A stretch of 51,207 bases of DNA from Kiloniellaceae bacterium (GCA_009377535.1 WHTV01000022.1:1-51207), one strand, 5' to 3'; numbered from the stretch's first letter, positions 34,877 to 44,143 are shown. A program made the numbers and translations. Notes: generated by a model from the sequence alone, not told the origin.

Positions 34877-34961
34877 TCATTTGTTGCAGCTGCTGGCCCC
34901 GTAAGCACTTCGTTTGCGCGGGAGATCGCCCTGGGCGACAAAAGGCGGCGATATTAGCACG

Positions 34962-35741
34962 ATGGGCGAAGCGATGTTCAAGTCTCTACGAGCCGAAATC
35001 GATGCCACCATGCAGCGCGACCCGGCGGCGCGCTCCCGAATAGAGGTAGTCCTTTGCTACCCAGGTTTCCAGGCGATTATACTCTACCGTCTTGCCAGTG
35101 CCTGCTGGCGCCGCCGCTGGTTCCTGCTCGGGCGCTGGATTTCTGCCGTCGGGCGCGTGCTGACCGGCGTCGAGATTCATCCCGGCGCCACCATCGGACG
35201 GCGCTTTTTCATCGACCATGGGATGGGCGTTGTGATCGGCGAGACCGCTGAAATCGGCGACGACGTGACCCTTTATCAGGGCGTCACCCTCGGCGGCACC
35301 TCGCCCAGCGTCGACAGCGACAGCCAACGCAACGTGAAGCGGCATCCGACCCTGAAAGACAACGTCATCGTCGGCTCCGGCGCGCAGATCCTCGGTCCCT
35401 TCACGGTTGGCCGCTGCGCCCGCATCGGGGCCAATGCCGTGGTCACCAAGGAGGTGCCGGAAGGCGCCACCATCGTCGGCATTCCGGGTCGTGCGGTGCA
35501 GACCAGCCGGACCTTTGACAGCGCGGCGGCGCCCTTCGTCGCCTACGGCACGCCGACCGGCAACATTCCCGATCCCATCGCACGGGCGCTCGAGGGGCTC
35601 CTCGACGAGGTCCAGAGCCTGCGCGCAAGGGTGAACGAGCTGGAATCGCGTGGCGGAGAGAGCTCCACCGGCAATGCCTTGCCGGTCGAGGGCGACGAGC
35701 GCGATGCCGCCAAGGCCGAGCAGACCGACGGCAAGTGCTGA
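34962..35741 (+). CDS. cysE: Serine O-acetyltransferase
   Basis: CysE acetylates serine with acetyl-CoA, the committed step of cysteine synthesis. The 259-residue product has an N-terminal helical part ([20 protein letters not shown]) and the left-handed beta-helix of hexapeptide repeats, with [20 protein letters not shown] containing the catalytic His and [20 protein letters not shown]. The C-terminal 50 residues are charged and variable. ATG 34974 gives the most family-like start (MFKSLR); 34962 is four codons longer, and neither has a strong ribosome binding site. The gene leads the locus, so cysteine supply and desulfurase use are linked. Confidence 0.95.
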   Translation: MGEAMFKSLRAEIDATMQRDPAARSRIEVVLCYPGFQAIILYRLASACWRRRWFLLGRWISAVGRVLTGVEIHPGATIGRRFFIDHGMGVVIGETAEIGDDVTLYQGVTLGGTSPSVDSDSQRNVKRHPTLKDNVIVGSGAQILGPFTVGRCARIGANAVVTKEVPEGATIVGIPGRAVQTSRTFDSAAAPFVAYGTPTGNIPDPIARALEGLLDEVQSLRARVNELESRGGESSTGNALPVEGDERDAAKAEQTDGKC

Positions 35742-35759
35742 AGTAAGGGAGATGCTCAG

Positions 35760-36251
35760 GTGAAGTTGAGTACCAAGGGCCGCTACGCCGTGATGGCGCT
35801 GTGCGATCTCGCCGGCCATCCCGAAGACCGGCCGATTGCGCTCGCCGACATCGCCGAGCGGCAGGAGATTTCGCTCTCCTATCTGGAGCAGCTTTTCGCC
35901 AAGCTCCGGCGCGGCGGCTTGGTGCGTTCCGTGCGCGGCCCCGGCGGCGGCTACCTGCTGGCCCACGCGCCCAACGAGACCCGCATCTCAGACATCATTC
36001 TCGCGGTCGACGAACCGATCCGCGCCACCCGCTGCACTCCGGGCCAGCCCTTCGGTTGCCGCGGCAACCAGAGCCGCTGCCAGACCCACGATCTCTGGGA
36101 GGAACTGGGCAATCAGATCTACCTCTATCTTAGTTCGGTGACCGTCGCCGACGTTATCTCGCGCCGGGTCCTCGGCACCAGCGGCCTTGGCGCCAAAGAT
36201 CAGAGCAGGGGCGGGGGCGATGCCGCCAATCCCTCCCGCGCCGCCGGTTAG
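35760..36251 (+). CDS. iscR: Rrf2-family iron-sulfur cluster regulator IscR
   Basis: The 163-residue regulator has the winged helix-turn-helix of Rrf2 proteins (MKLSTKGRYAVMALCDLAGH, EISLSYLEQLFAKLR, GPGGGYLLA) and three cluster-ligand cysteines, Cys92, Cys100 and Cys107, with a likely His at 110 (CQTHDLW). In E. coli the cysteines are at 92, 98 and 104, so spacing is wider here. With its cluster it represses isc genes; without it, it can activate suf genes. The GTG start at 35760 is 19 bases after cysE. An operator-like site precedes the operon, implying autoregulation. Confidence 0.93.
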   Translation: MKLSTKGRYAVMALCDLAGHPEDRPIALADIAERQEISLSYLEQLFAKLRRGGLVRSVRGPGGGYLLAHAPNETRISDIILAVDEPIRATRCTPGQPFGCRGNQSRCQTHDLWEELGNQIYLYLSSVTVADVISRRVLGTSGLGAKDQSRGGGDAANPSRAAG

Positions 36252-36277
36252 CGCGCGGCAGTGCCCCTTCGTTTCCG

Positions 36278-37378
36278 ATGACCGTCTACCTGGATTACAA
36301 CGCCAGCGCGCCGATCCGGCCCGAAGCCCTGGCGGCGATGACCGCGGCGCTGGCCGAGCCCGGCAATGCCTCCTCGGTGCACGGCCCCGGCCGCCGCGCG
36401 CGGCGTCTGGTCGAAGAGGCGCGCGCCCAGGTGGCGACGCTGGCGGGTGCCGAGGCCGGCTGGGTGACCTTCACCTCCGGCGGCACCGAGGCCAACAATC
36501 TGGCTCTCCGCGGGCTGCCAGCCTCCCGCATCCTGGTCTCCACCGGGGAGCATGAATCGGTGCTGCAGGCCGCGCCCGAGGCGCAGCGCATCCCGCTGAC
36601 GACGGACGGCCTGGTCGATCTCGACGCCCTGGCCGCGGCGCTGCAGGCTGCGCCCGCGGGTGCCCTGGTGTCGGTGATGCTGGCCAACAACGAGACCGGC
36701 GTGATCCAGCCGCTCGCGCAGGTCGTTGCCCTGGCCGGCGCGGCCGGCGCCTGGGTTCATTGCGATGCCGTGCAGGCGGCCGGCAAGATCCCGCTCGACA
36801 TGGCGGCGCTGGGGGTCGACTTGCTGACGCTCTCCGCGCACAAGCTGGGTGGCCCGCAGGGCGTCGGCGCTTTGCTCGCACGCCCCGGCCTCCCGCTGCA
36901 GCCGTTGCAGCGCGGCGGCGGGCAGGAGCGCCGCTTGCGCGCCGGCACGGAGAACCGGCCGGGCATCGCCGGTTTCGGCGCCGCGGCCGCGGCGGCAAGG
37001 CGCGATCTCCCGGCGATGGCGCGGCTGGCGGAACTGCGCGACCGCTTCGAGGCCGAGGCCCTGGTTCTGGCGCCGGATCTCACCGTCTTCGGCCGAGGCG
37101 CTCCGCGCCTGCCGAACACCTCCTGCGTGGCGCTGGCCGGCTTGCCGGCGGAGACCCAGCTCATGGCCCTCGACCTCGCCGGCGTGGCGGTCAGTTCCGG
37201 TGCCGCCTGCTCTTCCGGCAAGGTGCAGCCGTCCCACGTGCTGAGCGCCATGGGGGCCAGCCCGGCCGAGGCAGGCTCGGCGATCCGCGTGTCGCTCGGC
37301 TGGGCCAGCAGCGCCGCAGACATCGACTGCCTGCTGGCGGCCTGGGGCGATCTCTACCGCCGCAACAAGGCGGCCTGA
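36278..37378 (+). CDS. Cysteine desulfurase, NifS/IscS-like (first of two)
   Basis: This 366-residue PLP enzyme takes sulfur from cysteine. It shows VYLDYNASAPIRPEAL, SGGTEANNLALRG, the cofactor-binding HCDAVQAAGKIPLD, the Schiff-base Lys in TLSAHKLGGPQGVGALL and the mobile catalytic loop SSGAACSSGKVQPSHVL. It is shorter than the next gene and more divergent, with many Ala residues, so it is likely an accessory desulfurase. Its start lies 26 bases after iscR and its stop 10 bases before the second desulfurase. Confidence 0.92.
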   Translation: MTVYLDYNASAPIRPEALAAMTAALAEPGNASSVHGPGRRARRLVEEARAQVATLAGAEAGWVTFTSGGTEANNLALRGLPASRILVSTGEHESVLQAAPEAQRIPLTTDGLVDLDALAAALQAAPAGALVSVMLANNETGVIQPLAQVVALAGAAGAWVHCDAVQAAGKIPLDMAALGVDLLTLSAHKLGGPQGVGALLARPGLPLQPLQRGGGQERRLRAGTENRPGIAGFGAAAAAARRDLPAMARLAELRDRFEAEALVLAPDLTVFGRGAPRLPNTSCVALAGLPAETQLMALDLAGVAVSSGAACSSGKVQPSHVLSAMGASPAEAGSAIRVSLGWASSAADIDCLLAAWGDLYRRNKAA

Positions 37379-37388
37379 GGACGACACA

Positions 37389-38588
37389 ATGGGCACCGAC
37401 GATCACGGCACGGCGAACCGCCGCCCGCCCGGCGTCTACCTGGACAACCAGGCGACCACGCCGACTGATCCGCGCGTGGTGGAGGCCATGCTGCCCTTCT
37501 TTACCGAGCGCTTCGGCAATCCCCACTCGACCACCCACGCCTTCGGCTGGGACGCCGAGGAAGCCGTCGAGCAGGCGCGCGAGCAGCTCGCCGCGCTGAT
37601 CGACGCCAGCCCGCGCGAGATCGTCTTCACCTCCGGCGCCACCGAATCCAACAACCTGGCGATCAAAGGCGCGGCGCGCTTCCACCGCGAGCGGCGACCC
37701 CACGTCGTGACCCTGGCGAGCGAGCACAAGTGCGTCCTGGAGAGCGTTCGCCAGCTCGAGCGCGAAGGCCACCGGATCTCCGTCCTGCCGGTGAAGTCCG
37801 ACGGCCTGGTCGATCTCGACCTCCTCGCCGAAACGGTCGACGAGGAGACGGCGGTGGTTTCCATCATGGCGGTAAACAACGAGATCGGCGTCATTCAGCC
37901 CCTGGCGGAGATCGCCGAGATCTGCCGCGACAAGGGCGCCTACTTCCACAGCGACGCGGCCCAGGCGATGGGCAAGATTCCCCTGGACGTGGCGGCCCTG
38001 GGGATCGACCTGCTGAGCATCTCCGGCCACAAGTTCTATGGGCCCAAGGGCATCGGTGCGCTCTACGTGCGCCGCCGGCCGCGGGTGCGCCTGGAGCCCC
38101 TGATCGATGGCGGCGGGCAGGAGCGCGGCCTGCGCTCCGGCAGTCTGGCGACTCCCCTCTGTGTCGGCCTCGGCACGGCGGCGGAGATTGCCGCCGCGGA
38201 GATGGCGGCCGAGGGCGGGCGCATTTCGGCCTTGAAGAGCCGGCTGCTGGAGGGCATTAGAAGGCGCCTTTCCGGGGTCGCCCTGAACGGTCATGAGACG
38301 CAGCGGGTGGCCGGCAACCTCAATCTCGCCTTCGAGGGGGTGGATGCGGAGGCCCTGATGCGGGCCATGCCGCGGCTGGCCGTCTCCTCGGGCTCGGCCT
38401 GCACTTCGACGGCGGTCGAGCCGTCCTATGTGCTGCGGGCCCTCGGCGTCGCCGACGACCGGGCGCGCAGCTCGATCCGTCTTGCGGTCGGCCGCTTCAA
38501 CACAGAGGCGGAGATCGACGAGGCGATCGACGTCCTGGCGACCCAGGTGGCGCGTCTGCGCAGCGAGGGCAGCGCCGCGGCCGAGTAG
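37389..38588 (+). CDS. iscS: Cysteine desulfurase IscS (second of two)
   Basis: The 399-residue enzyme is closest to housekeeping IscS. It has [48 protein letters not shown], the PLP Lys in [18 protein letters not shown] and the active Cys in [20 protein letters not shown], nearly identical to the E. coli loop. It would supply sulfur for Fe-S clusters and for MnmA-dependent tRNA thiolation; mnmA lies 2.6 kb downstream. No iscU follows, so the scaffold must be elsewhere. Confidence 0.95.
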   Translation: MGTDDHGTANRRPPGVYLDNQATTPTDPRVVEAMLPFFTERFGNPHSTTHAFGWDAEEAVEQAREQLAALIDASPREIVFTSGATESNNLAIKGAARFHRERRPHVVTLASEHKCVLESVRQLEREGHRISVLPVKSDGLVDLDLLAETVDEETAVVSIMAVNNEIGVIQPLAEIAEICRDKGAYFHSDAAQAMGKIPLDVAALGIDLLSISGHKFYGPKGIGALYVRRRPRVRLEPLIDGGGQERGLRSGSLATPLCVGLGTAAEIAAAEMAAEGGRISALKSRLLEGIRRRLSGVALNGHETQRVAGNLNLAFEGVDAEALMRAMPRLAVSSGSACTSTAVEPSYVLRALGVADDRARSSIRLAVGRFNTEAEIDEAIDVLATQVARLRSEGSAAAE

Positions 38589-38632
38589 ACCGGAGAAGGC
38601 GTGGTCAGACGACGAGTTGGGAGCAGGACTGT

Positions 38633-38962
38633 ATGCCGAAGTTGACGTTCATCGAGAAAGACGGGAACCGCAAGGAAGTGGAGGCCCCCGTCGGTCTCTC
38701 GGTGATGGAGATCGCGCATCGCTTCGATGTCGACATCGAGGGGGCCTGCGAAGGATCGCTGGCCTGCGCCACCTGCCACGTCATCGTCGACGAGACCTGG
38801 TACGGCAAGCTTGGCGAGCCCTCCGAGGATGAGGAGGACATGCTCGATCTCGCCTTCGGCCTCAAGCCGACCTCGCGACTCGGTTGCCAGATCGTCATGT
38901 CCGAGGAGCTCGACGGCCTCGTCGTCGCGCTGCCCAAGGAAGTGAACAACATGCTGGGCTGA
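38633..38962 (+). CDS. fdx: Isc-type [2Fe-2S] ferredoxin
   Basis: The 109-residue ferredoxin carries the adrenodoxin-like ligand set [10 protein letters not shown] (C-x5-C-x2-C) plus the distal Cys in [11 protein letters not shown], and starts [19 protein letters not shown]. It gives electrons for cluster assembly together with the desulfurases. It follows iscS by 44 bases and ends the locus; the next gene is convergent. Confidence 0.95.
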   Translation: MPKLTFIEKDGNRKEVEAPVGLSVMEIAHRFDVDIEGACEGSLACATCHVIVDETWYGKLGEPSEDEEDMLDLAFGLKPTSRLGCQIVMSEELDGLVVALPKEVNNMLG

Positions 38963-39029
38963 GGGTCCGGCGTCATCGCTGCCAAAGGCAGGCAGTAGGG
39001 TCTAAAGTTCCGCAAGAGCGTGTTGCCCC

Positions 39030-39530
39030 TCACTCGCCGACCGCGTCGGCGGCGATCTTGGCGAAAATCTCGTTCAATTCGGCTGCCAGTGTCTTCAGGG
39101 GCTGGCCGCCGTCCTCGTAGGGAGCGAAGACGAAGCTCGGGGTCTTGTAGCTGAGCTCGGCGCTGCCGTCGGCGTTTTGCGTCACGTAGAAGCGGATCGG
39201 CGCTTCGATGCCGGCGGCCAGGCTGGCCTCCAGCATGCGCACGGCGAAGTCCGGCCGGTAGACCCCGATCACGGTATTGCCGGGGATGTCCTTGTCCAGC
39301 ATCTGCTTGGCGCCGACCGTCGCGCTGGCCTTTGTCACCAGACCCATCTTGTTGTCGGCGATGGCCTTCTCCAGGCGGGCCACCAGATCGGCGTAGCTAT
39401 GAGGAGTCTTCTTCACCTGCCAGCCGGCCCTCTCCGCCCCTGACATTTGCGCCCGGACCGGCACCGCCGCCAGCAACGGCAACAGGACGAGCAGGCTGAG
39501 CAGGCGGGTCGTCATCGTGCGGGAGAGCAT
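39030..39530 (-). CDS. Secreted DUF302 domain protein
   Basis: The 166-residue protein has a signal peptide (about residues 1-28, ending VRAQ) and a DUF302 domain: TPHSYADLVARLEKAI, VTKASATVGAKQMLDKDIPG, VIGVYRPDFAVRMLEASLAA and IEAPIRFYVTQ. DUF302 is a small alpha/beta domain of unknown function, often periplasmic. ATG 39530 is used; a second ATG at 39515 would also leave a complete signal. It stands between the isc locus and the hydrolase gene. Confidence 0.88.
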   Translation of the reverse strand: MLSRTMTTRLLSLLVLLPLLAAVPVRAQMSGAERAGWQVKKTPHSYADLVARLEKAIADNKMGLVTKASATVGAKQMLDKDIPGNTVIGVYRPDFAVRMLEASLAAGIEAPIRFYVTQNADGSAELSYKTPSFVFAPYEDGGQPLKTLAAELNEIFAKIAADAVGE

Positions 39531-39658
39531 TTCCGGTCTCCTTGACGTGTCGTTGCAGGGCGTGAGCGCAGTCTAGCCGCTGGACGAGTCCCTGCCGGTA
39601 AACTCCCTGTGAGCAAAAAGCCTGTGAAACCGGCGGCCGGGGGCTATGCTCGGGTTAT

Positions 39659-41107
39659 ATGACTACGCACGATTCACACCCCTCTGCGCACACGGTGATC
39701 CTGCCGCCGGCCGGCGGTCTCGCCTGCCTGCCGACGCCCTTTGCGTCGCCCTTGCGCTGGGATCCGCTGGGCGCGCTGGTCATGCGGCCCTGGTACGACC
39801 GCATGGCGGTCAACGTCGTCGCGCGCTGGTACCTGACGCTGTCGCGGGCCTGGGCCGCGGCGCTGGCGAGCGGCGGCGATCCGGCAAGCTTCGCCGGGGA
39901 ACTCGGCCTCGAGCGCCTCCCGCAGGGACTCTGCGGCTGGCAGGTGGCCCGCGGGCTCGCCGCCACGACGATGCTGGCCAGGGTCCACGCCGGTGCCGAA
40001 GCGCATTGGCAGGATGTCTTCTTCGGCGCCGGCGCTCCCTCCGATGCAACCCTGGTGGCGGCCGAACGGGGCCGCCGCCGGTCGGCGCACAACCTGATGG
40101 CGGCGCGACGCCACTTCTCCTGCCTTCGCAAGCGCATCGATCCGCTGCGCTGGGCCATACCGCGGCCGGCGGAGATGCCGCCGATGAGTGCGCTCCAGGG
40201 CGACGGGGGCACCTGCATCCAGCTCCCTGGCGAACCGTCGGCCTTTCCCGCCGTGGAGCTGTCCCACTGGGTGCCCGGCCCCTACGGGCGCCAGGCCTGG
40301 CTGCGCTTCGCCGCGCCGGGCTTGCCGGGCGATACCGCCTGGGCCCAGGTCTTCGAGCCGGTGGGGGTCGCCAATCCGCCAACGCTGATCTCCCTGCACG
40401 GCATCTGCATGGAAAGCGAGCACTGGGGCCGCGCGACGGATTCCGTCGATGTCGCGCCGGCGCTGGCCCTCAAGGGCCTGCGCGTGATCCGGCCCGAAGG
40501 ACCCTGGCACGGGCGGCGGCAACTGCCCGGCACCTACGGCGGCGAGCCGGCCATGGCGCAAGGCCCGCTCGGCTTCCTGAAGCTGTTCCGGGCCTGGGGC
40601 GCCGAGGTGGCGGTGATGATCGACTGGGCGCGGCGCCAGGGCAGCGCGCAGGTCGCGCTCGGCGGGGTCAGCCTCGGTGCCCTGACCAGTCAATTGATCG
40701 CCGTGGCGGCCAAGTCCTGGCCCGCCGAACTGCGCCCGGATGCCCTCGTCCTCATCGCCTGCAGCGAAGACCTGAAGGACGTCGCTTTCCAGGGCAGCCT
40801 GGCGGCGGCCATCGGCCTGCCGGCGCGCCTCGCAGCCCAAGGCTGGACGGAGGCGGACGTCGGGCGCTATCTGCCGCTGATGGAGCCGCGTGGGGAGCCG
40901 GCGATGGCGTCGGGCAAGATCGTCATGGTGCTCGGCGAGGCCGACGACCTGACGCCTTTCAGCGGCGGCCTCGCCCTGGCGCGCCGCTGGCAGGTGCCGC
41001 CGGTGAACCTTTTCCTGCGCCCCCAGGGCCACTTTTCCGTCGCCTTCGACCTCGCCCGCCGGCCGCAGCCCCTGGACCGCCTGGTGGAGATTCTCGGCTC
41101 GGCCTAG
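39659..41107 (+). CDS. Alpha/beta hydrolase, ABHD18-like
   Basis: The 482-residue protein has an N-terminal helical region (about 1-160) and a C-terminal alpha/beta hydrolase domain. The oxyanion/start strand is [15 protein letters not shown], followed by [13 protein letters not shown], the nucleophile elbow GGVSLGAL (Ser338), an acid in [10 protein letters not shown] (Asp429/430) and the His458 of PQGHFSVAF. The order and the AVAAKSWP after the elbow recall human ABHD18 (DUF2048). That kinship is my inference from motifs. The ATG is preceded by TATGCT at 39645-39650, so the message may be leaderless. No signal peptide. Confidence 0.8.
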   Translation: MTTHDSHPSAHTVILPPAGGLACLPTPFASPLRWDPLGALVMRPWYDRMAVNVVARWYLTLSRAWAAALASGGDPASFAGELGLERLPQGLCGWQVARGLAATTMLARVHAGAEAHWQDVFFGAGAPSDATLVAAERGRRRSAHNLMAARRHFSCLRKRIDPLRWAIPRPAEMPPMSALQGDGGTCIQLPGEPSAFPAVELSHWVPGPYGRQAWLRFAAPGLPGDTAWAQVFEPVGVANPPTLISLHGICMESEHWGRATDSVDVAPALALKGLRVIRPEGPWHGRRQLPGTYGGEPAMAQGPLGFLKLFRAWGAEVAVMIDWARRQGSAQVALGGVSLGALTSQLIAVAAKSWPAELRPDALVLIACSEDLKDVAFQGSLAAAIGLPARLAAQGWTEADVGRYLPLMEPRGEPAMASGKIVMVLGEADDLTPFSGGLALARRWQVPPVNLFLRPQGHFSVAFDLARRPQPLDRLVEILGSA

Positions 41108-41117
41108 AGGGGCAGCC

Positions 41118-41145
41118 TTGCGCCGGGCCGCCGGGGGCCTATATT
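41118..41145 (+). promoter_or_regulatory. Candidate promoter giving a leaderless mnmA message
   Basis: TTGCGC (41118-41123) and TATATT (41140-41145) are 16 bp apart. Transcription would start at about 41152-41154, at the ATG of mnmA, so the message would have almost no leader. The TTG at 41118, which also has a GAGGGG before it, would then be part of the -35 box and not a start codon. Confidence 0.4.
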
Positions 41146-41153
41146 TCGGCCCC

Positions 41154-42290
41154 ATGAGCGCGGACATGAACTCCTTGGGGATCGGCAAGCCGGCGGGCGC
41201 GACCCGCGTGGTGGTGGCCATGTCGGGCGGGGTGGACTCCTCCGTCACGGCGGCCTTGCTGCACGCCGAGGGCTACGAGGTGGTCGGCATCACCCTGCAG
41301 CTCTACGACCATGGGATGGCGCTGGCCAAGAAGGGCGCCTGCTGCGCCGGCCAGGACATCTACGATGCCCGCCAGGTGGCCGAACGCCTCGGCATTCCGC
41401 ACTATGTGCTGGACTACGAGAACCGCTTCCGCGATTCCGTCATGGAGGATTTCGCCGACAGCTATCTGCGCGGCGAGACTCCGATCCCCTGCGTGAGCTG
41501 CAACCAGACGGTCAAGTTCCGCGATCTGCTGGCGACCGCCCGCGACCTCGGCGCCGATGCGCTGGCGACCGGCCACTACGTTCAGCGCCGGTTGGGGCCG
41601 GCAGGCGCGGAGCTGCACCGCGCCGTGGACCCGCGCCGCGACCAGAGCTATTTCCTCTTCGCCACCACCCGCGACCAGCTTGACTTCCTGCGCTTCCCGC
41701 TCGGCGGCTTGGAGAAGGATGCGGTGCGGGCGCAGGCCGAGCGCTTCGGCCTCGTCGTCGCCGACAAGCCGGACAGCCAGGACATCTGTTTCGTGCCGCA
41801 GGGCTCCTACGCCGCGGTGGTCGAGAAGCTGCGCCCCGGCGCGGCCGATCCGGGCGAGATCGTGCATCTCGACGGCCGCGTCATGGGCCGCCACGAGGGC
41901 ATCATCCACTACACCATCGGCCAGCGCCGCGGACTCGGCGTCGGCGGCGAGAGCGAGCCGCTCTTCGTGGTGCGCCTGGAGCCGGAGGCCCACCGCGTCA
42001 TCGTCGGCCCCAAGGCGGCGCTGGCGCGCGACCGGATCATCCTGCGCGATCTCAACTGGCTGCCGGGCGAGGCGCTGGCGGCCGAGGGCCGGCGCATCGA
42101 GGTGAAGCTGCGCTCGGCCAGCGCGCCAGCGGCGGCGACGCTCTATCCGCGCAGCGGTGGCGGCGCGGAAGTGGTCTTGGACGTGGCCCAATTCGGCATC
42201 TCGCCGGGTCAAGCCGCGGTGTGCTATGAAGGGACCCGGGTTTTGGGCGGCGGTTGGATCGCTGCGGCCGAAAGTCGTCTTGCCGCCTAG
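41154..42290 (+). CDS. mnmA: tRNA-specific 2-thiouridylase MnmA
   Basis: MnmA places sulfur on U34 of tRNA-Lys, -Glu and -Gln. The 378-residue enzyme has the PP-loop [18 protein letters not shown], the catalytic cysteines in [13 protein letters not shown] and [13 protein letters not shown], and the C-terminal beta-barrel. It needs sulfur relayed from IscS. Start codons at 41118 (TTG), 41154 and 41166 are possible; MNSLGIGKP from 41166 resembles homologues I remember, and 41154 fits the leaderless promoter. A weak terminator follows. Confidence 0.95.
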   Translation: MSADMNSLGIGKPAGATRVVVAMSGGVDSSVTAALLHAEGYEVVGITLQLYDHGMALAKKGACCAGQDIYDARQVAERLGIPHYVLDYENRFRDSVMEDFADSYLRGETPIPCVSCNQTVKFRDLLATARDLGADALATGHYVQRRLGPAGAELHRAVDPRRDQSYFLFATTRDQLDFLRFPLGGLEKDAVRAQAERFGLVVADKPDSQDICFVPQGSYAAVVEKLRPGAADPGEIVHLDGRVMGRHEGIIHYTIGQRRGLGVGGESEPLFVVRLEPEAHRVIVGPKAALARDRIILRDLNWLPGEALAAEGRRIEVKLRSASAPAAATLYPRSGGGAEVVLDVAQFGISPGQAAVCYEGTRVLGGGWIAAAESRLAA

Positions 42291-42311
42291 GCGGCACTCT
42301 CAACACCTCCC

Positions 42312-42334
42312 GCCCCGCCGCCGTGGGGCTTTTT
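42312..42334 (+). terminator. Weak intrinsic terminator after mnmA
   Basis: GCCCC and GGGGC form a 5-bp stem with an 8-base loop, followed directly by TTTTT. Short but GC-rich; it would end mnmA transcription and lies 17 bases before the next gene, so it may only attenuate. Confidence 0.5.
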
Positions 42335-42350
42335 CCGAAGGAGCCGAGCC

Positions 42351-42659
42351 ATGTCCCTGGACTCCCTCACCGAGCAAATGAAGTCCCAGGCGGCGATGAA
42401 CCCGCCGCTGGGCTACCGCGTGAAGTTCGATCTTGGCGATGACGGTGTCCTGCTGTGGGATGGCACGGTGACGCCGCCGGAGATCGGTACCCCCGACGGC
42501 GATCCCGAGGCCGACACCGTGCTGCGCCTGACGGTCGAGGATCTCGGCAAGCTGCTGTCCGGCACCCTCGATCCGACGCTGGCTTACATGTCCGGCAAGC
42601 TGAAGATCCAAGGCTCCACCGGCGTCGCCATGAAGCTCGCCGCCATGCTCGGCGACTGA
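42351..42659 (+). CDS. SCP2 sterol-binding domain protein
   Basis: This 102-residue protein consists of a single SCP2 fold: VKFDLGDDGVLLWDGT, ADTVLRLTVEDLGKLLSG, LDPTLAYMSGKLKIQGSTG and VAMKLAAML. Bacterial stand-alone SCP2 proteins are thought to bind lipids or acyl-CoA; the exact role is unknown. GAAGGAG lies about eight bases before the ATG. Its 3' end overlaps a possible small minus-strand gene. Confidence 0.93.
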   Translation: MSLDSLTEQMKSQAAMNPPLGYRVKFDLGDDGVLLWDGTVTPPEIGTPDGDPEADTVLRLTVEDLGKLLSGTLDPTLAYMSGKLKIQGSTGVAMKLAAMLGD

Positions 42660-42799
42660 GGCGAGCAGGGCGCTTGCGGCCCGACGGCTTGGGCCGCGGC
42701 GCGTCCGCCGGCGGCGAGGGCGATAAACATGGCGACCGCCATGACGGCAATCGCCAGAAGGCCGCGGTTGCACGGCGAGCGATCGCGCAGCGTCTTCAT
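42584..42799 (-). CDS. Possible small secreted or membrane peptide
   Basis: The 71-codon frame starts at ATG 42799 with AAGGA about nine bases upstream, 14 bases after the monooxygenase gene on the same strand. The product has a basic start, a hydrophobic segment (LLAIAVMAVAMFIALAAGG) and a possible signal-peptidase site after RAAAQ, leaving a mature part of about 35 residues. The last 76 bp overlap the SCP2 gene in antisense. I do not recognise it; the ribosome binding site and signal-like N-terminus are the only support. Confidence 0.35.
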   Translation of the reverse strand: MKTLRDRSPCNRGLLAIAVMAVAMFIALAAGGRAAAQAVGPQAPCSPQSPSMAASFMATPVEPWIFSLPDM

Positions 42800-42813
42800 C
42801 TTGCGAGGTCCTT

Positions 42814-43161
42814 TCAGTGCCGCGCGGCAAGACCGCTGAGCAGCCGCCGTCCGCGGACGCGGTCGAGAGGCAGGCTCGGCGTGAAGCCGCGCAGGTCGAG
42901 CGGTCCCTCCACCAGGAAGGGCGCCTCAGCGATGAAGGCGCGCAGGTGCGCCGAAGCGTAGTGCGCCTGCCGGTCGGCGGCGGAGTGCCAGGTCTCGTAG
43001 AGCATCCAGAGGTCGGCATCGTCGTCGGCGCGGTGCAGGTCGTAGCTGCGGCAGCCCGGCTCGCGGCGCGAGCGTGCCGCGAGCCGGCGCAGGCGCTCAC
43101 CCAGCTCGGCGGAGCGCCCGGCCTGCGCCCGAATGAAAGCGAGGTTGGTGACCTTCTTCAT
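42814..43161 (-). CDS. Antibiotic biosynthesis monooxygenase (ABM) domain protein
   Basis: From ATG 43161 the protein is 115 residues with an ABM ferredoxin-like fold: KVTNLAFIRAQAGRSAELG, REPGCRSYDLHRADDDADLW and LYETWHSAADRQAHYASAHL. Such proteins act as cofactor-free mono-oxygenases or sensors of quinones and other aromatics. The start codon overlaps the stop of the SDR gene (ATGA), so the two are translationally coupled. It is longer at the C-terminus than the usual 95-100 residues. Confidence 0.9.
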   Translation of the reverse strand: MKKVTNLAFIRAQAGRSAELGERLRRLAARSRREPGCRSYDLHRADDDADLWMLYETWHSAADRQAHYASAHLRAFIAEAPFLVEGPLDLRGFTPSLPLDRVRGRRLLSGLAARH

Positions 43162-44060
43162 GCAACATCCTCCTCGATGAGACTGCGGGTGACGGGAGGC
43201 GCCGGGGTCGCGAAGGCGCCGTCGGTGGTGACGGAAAGCGCGCGCCAGCGCTCGATCTCGCTCTGCCGCTCGACGAGGCTGCCGAGGATCGCGTCGACCG
43301 CATCGGAGCCGGCGGCATAGCGCAGCGGCGGCTCCTCCGCCGCGGCCAGCTCGACCAGCGCGGCGCCCAGCTTGGCGGGATCGCCGGCCTGGCGATGGTT
43401 GTGGCTGGCATAGGTGCTCTTCGCTTCGGCCGAGAGGGCGGCATAGTCGGCAACCGCCCTGTCGCCGTAGCGCACCGAACTGCCGTCGAGGAAGTCGGTT
43501 CGGAAGAAACCGGGCTCGACGATGGTGACGCCGATGCCGAAGGGCTCGACCTCCGGCGCCAGGGATTCCGAGAAGCCCTCCACCGCGAACTTCGTCGCGC
43601 AGTAGACCGAGGCGCCCATGAAGCCCAGCGCGCCGCCCATGGACGACAGGTTGAAGATGTGACCGCTGCGCTGGCGGCGCATGACCGGCAGCACCGCCCG
43701 GGTGACGTGGAAGGTGCCGAAGACATTGGTGGCGAACTGCCGCTCGATCTCGTCGGCGCCGTTCTCCTCGAAGAGGCCGAGCTGGCCGTAGCCGGCGTTG
43801 TTCACCAGCACGTCGATGCGCCCGAAGCGGGCCAGCGCGGCGGCGACCGCGGCCTCGGCCTGGGCCTCCTCGGCCACGTCCAGCTCGACGGCCAGCACGT
43901 GCTCGCCGTAGGGCGCGTAGACCGCCTCGAGCCGCTCGCGGCTGCGCCCGGTGGCGACGACGCTGTCGCCGGCCACCAGCGCCGCCCGGGCGATCTCCAA
44001 GCCGATGCCGCGCGCGGCGCCGGTGACGAACCAGATCTTGGGATCCTTGGCAGCCATCAT
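43158..44060 (-). CDS. Short-chain dehydrogenase/reductase
   Basis: The 300-residue protein has a Rossmann fold with WFVTGAARGIGLEIARAAL (TGxxxGIG), LDVAEEAQAE, VLVNNAGYG (NNAG), the catalytic SSMGGALGFMGASVYCATK with Tyr and Lys in YxxxK, and VEPGFFRTDFL. It belongs to the classical SDR group that oxidises or reduces small alcohols and ketones, probably NADP-dependent as Arg follows beta-2 (ATGRSRERL). ATG 44060 has GAGGAGA in front. It is divergent from the AraC gene, which likely regulates it with the ABM gene. Confidence 0.93.
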   Translation of the reverse strand: MMAAKDPKIWFVTGAARGIGLEIARAALVAGDSVVATGRSRERLEAVYAPYGEHVLAVELDVAEEAQAEAAVAAALARFGRIDVLVNNAGYGQLGLFEENGADEIERQFATNVFGTFHVTRAVLPVMRRQRSGHIFNLSSMGGALGFMGASVYCATKFAVEGFSESLAPEVEPFGIGVTIVEPGFFRTDFLDGSSVRYGDRAVADYAALSAEAKSTYASHNHRQAGDPAKLGAALVELAAAEEPPLRYAAGSDAVDAILGSLVERQSEIERWRALSVTTDGAFATPAPPVTRSLIEEDVA

Positions 44061-44143
44061 GGGTCTCCTCTGTCGGCAAAATGGGGGCGGGCGATCCGCC
44101 CCGACGGCAGGGATATGTGCGGCGCGCCGCGCGCGCGGTATTC

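Larger units (their letters stand above)
34635..34961. other. Regulatory region upstream of the cysE-iscR-isc locus
   Basis: This 327-bp interval separates the divergent hydrolase gene and cysE. It has no gene but holds a promoter (34848-34876) overlapping an IscR-like operator (34844-34868). The rest shows no clear structure apart from a modest AT-rich stretch around the promoter. Confidence 0.6.

Noticed and set aside
41118..41153. TTG 41118 as the mnmA start, with GAGGGG upstream
   Set aside because: It adds 12 residues that I do not recall in homologues and overlaps the likely -35 box; the ATG at 41154 or 41166 is preferred, though not proven.
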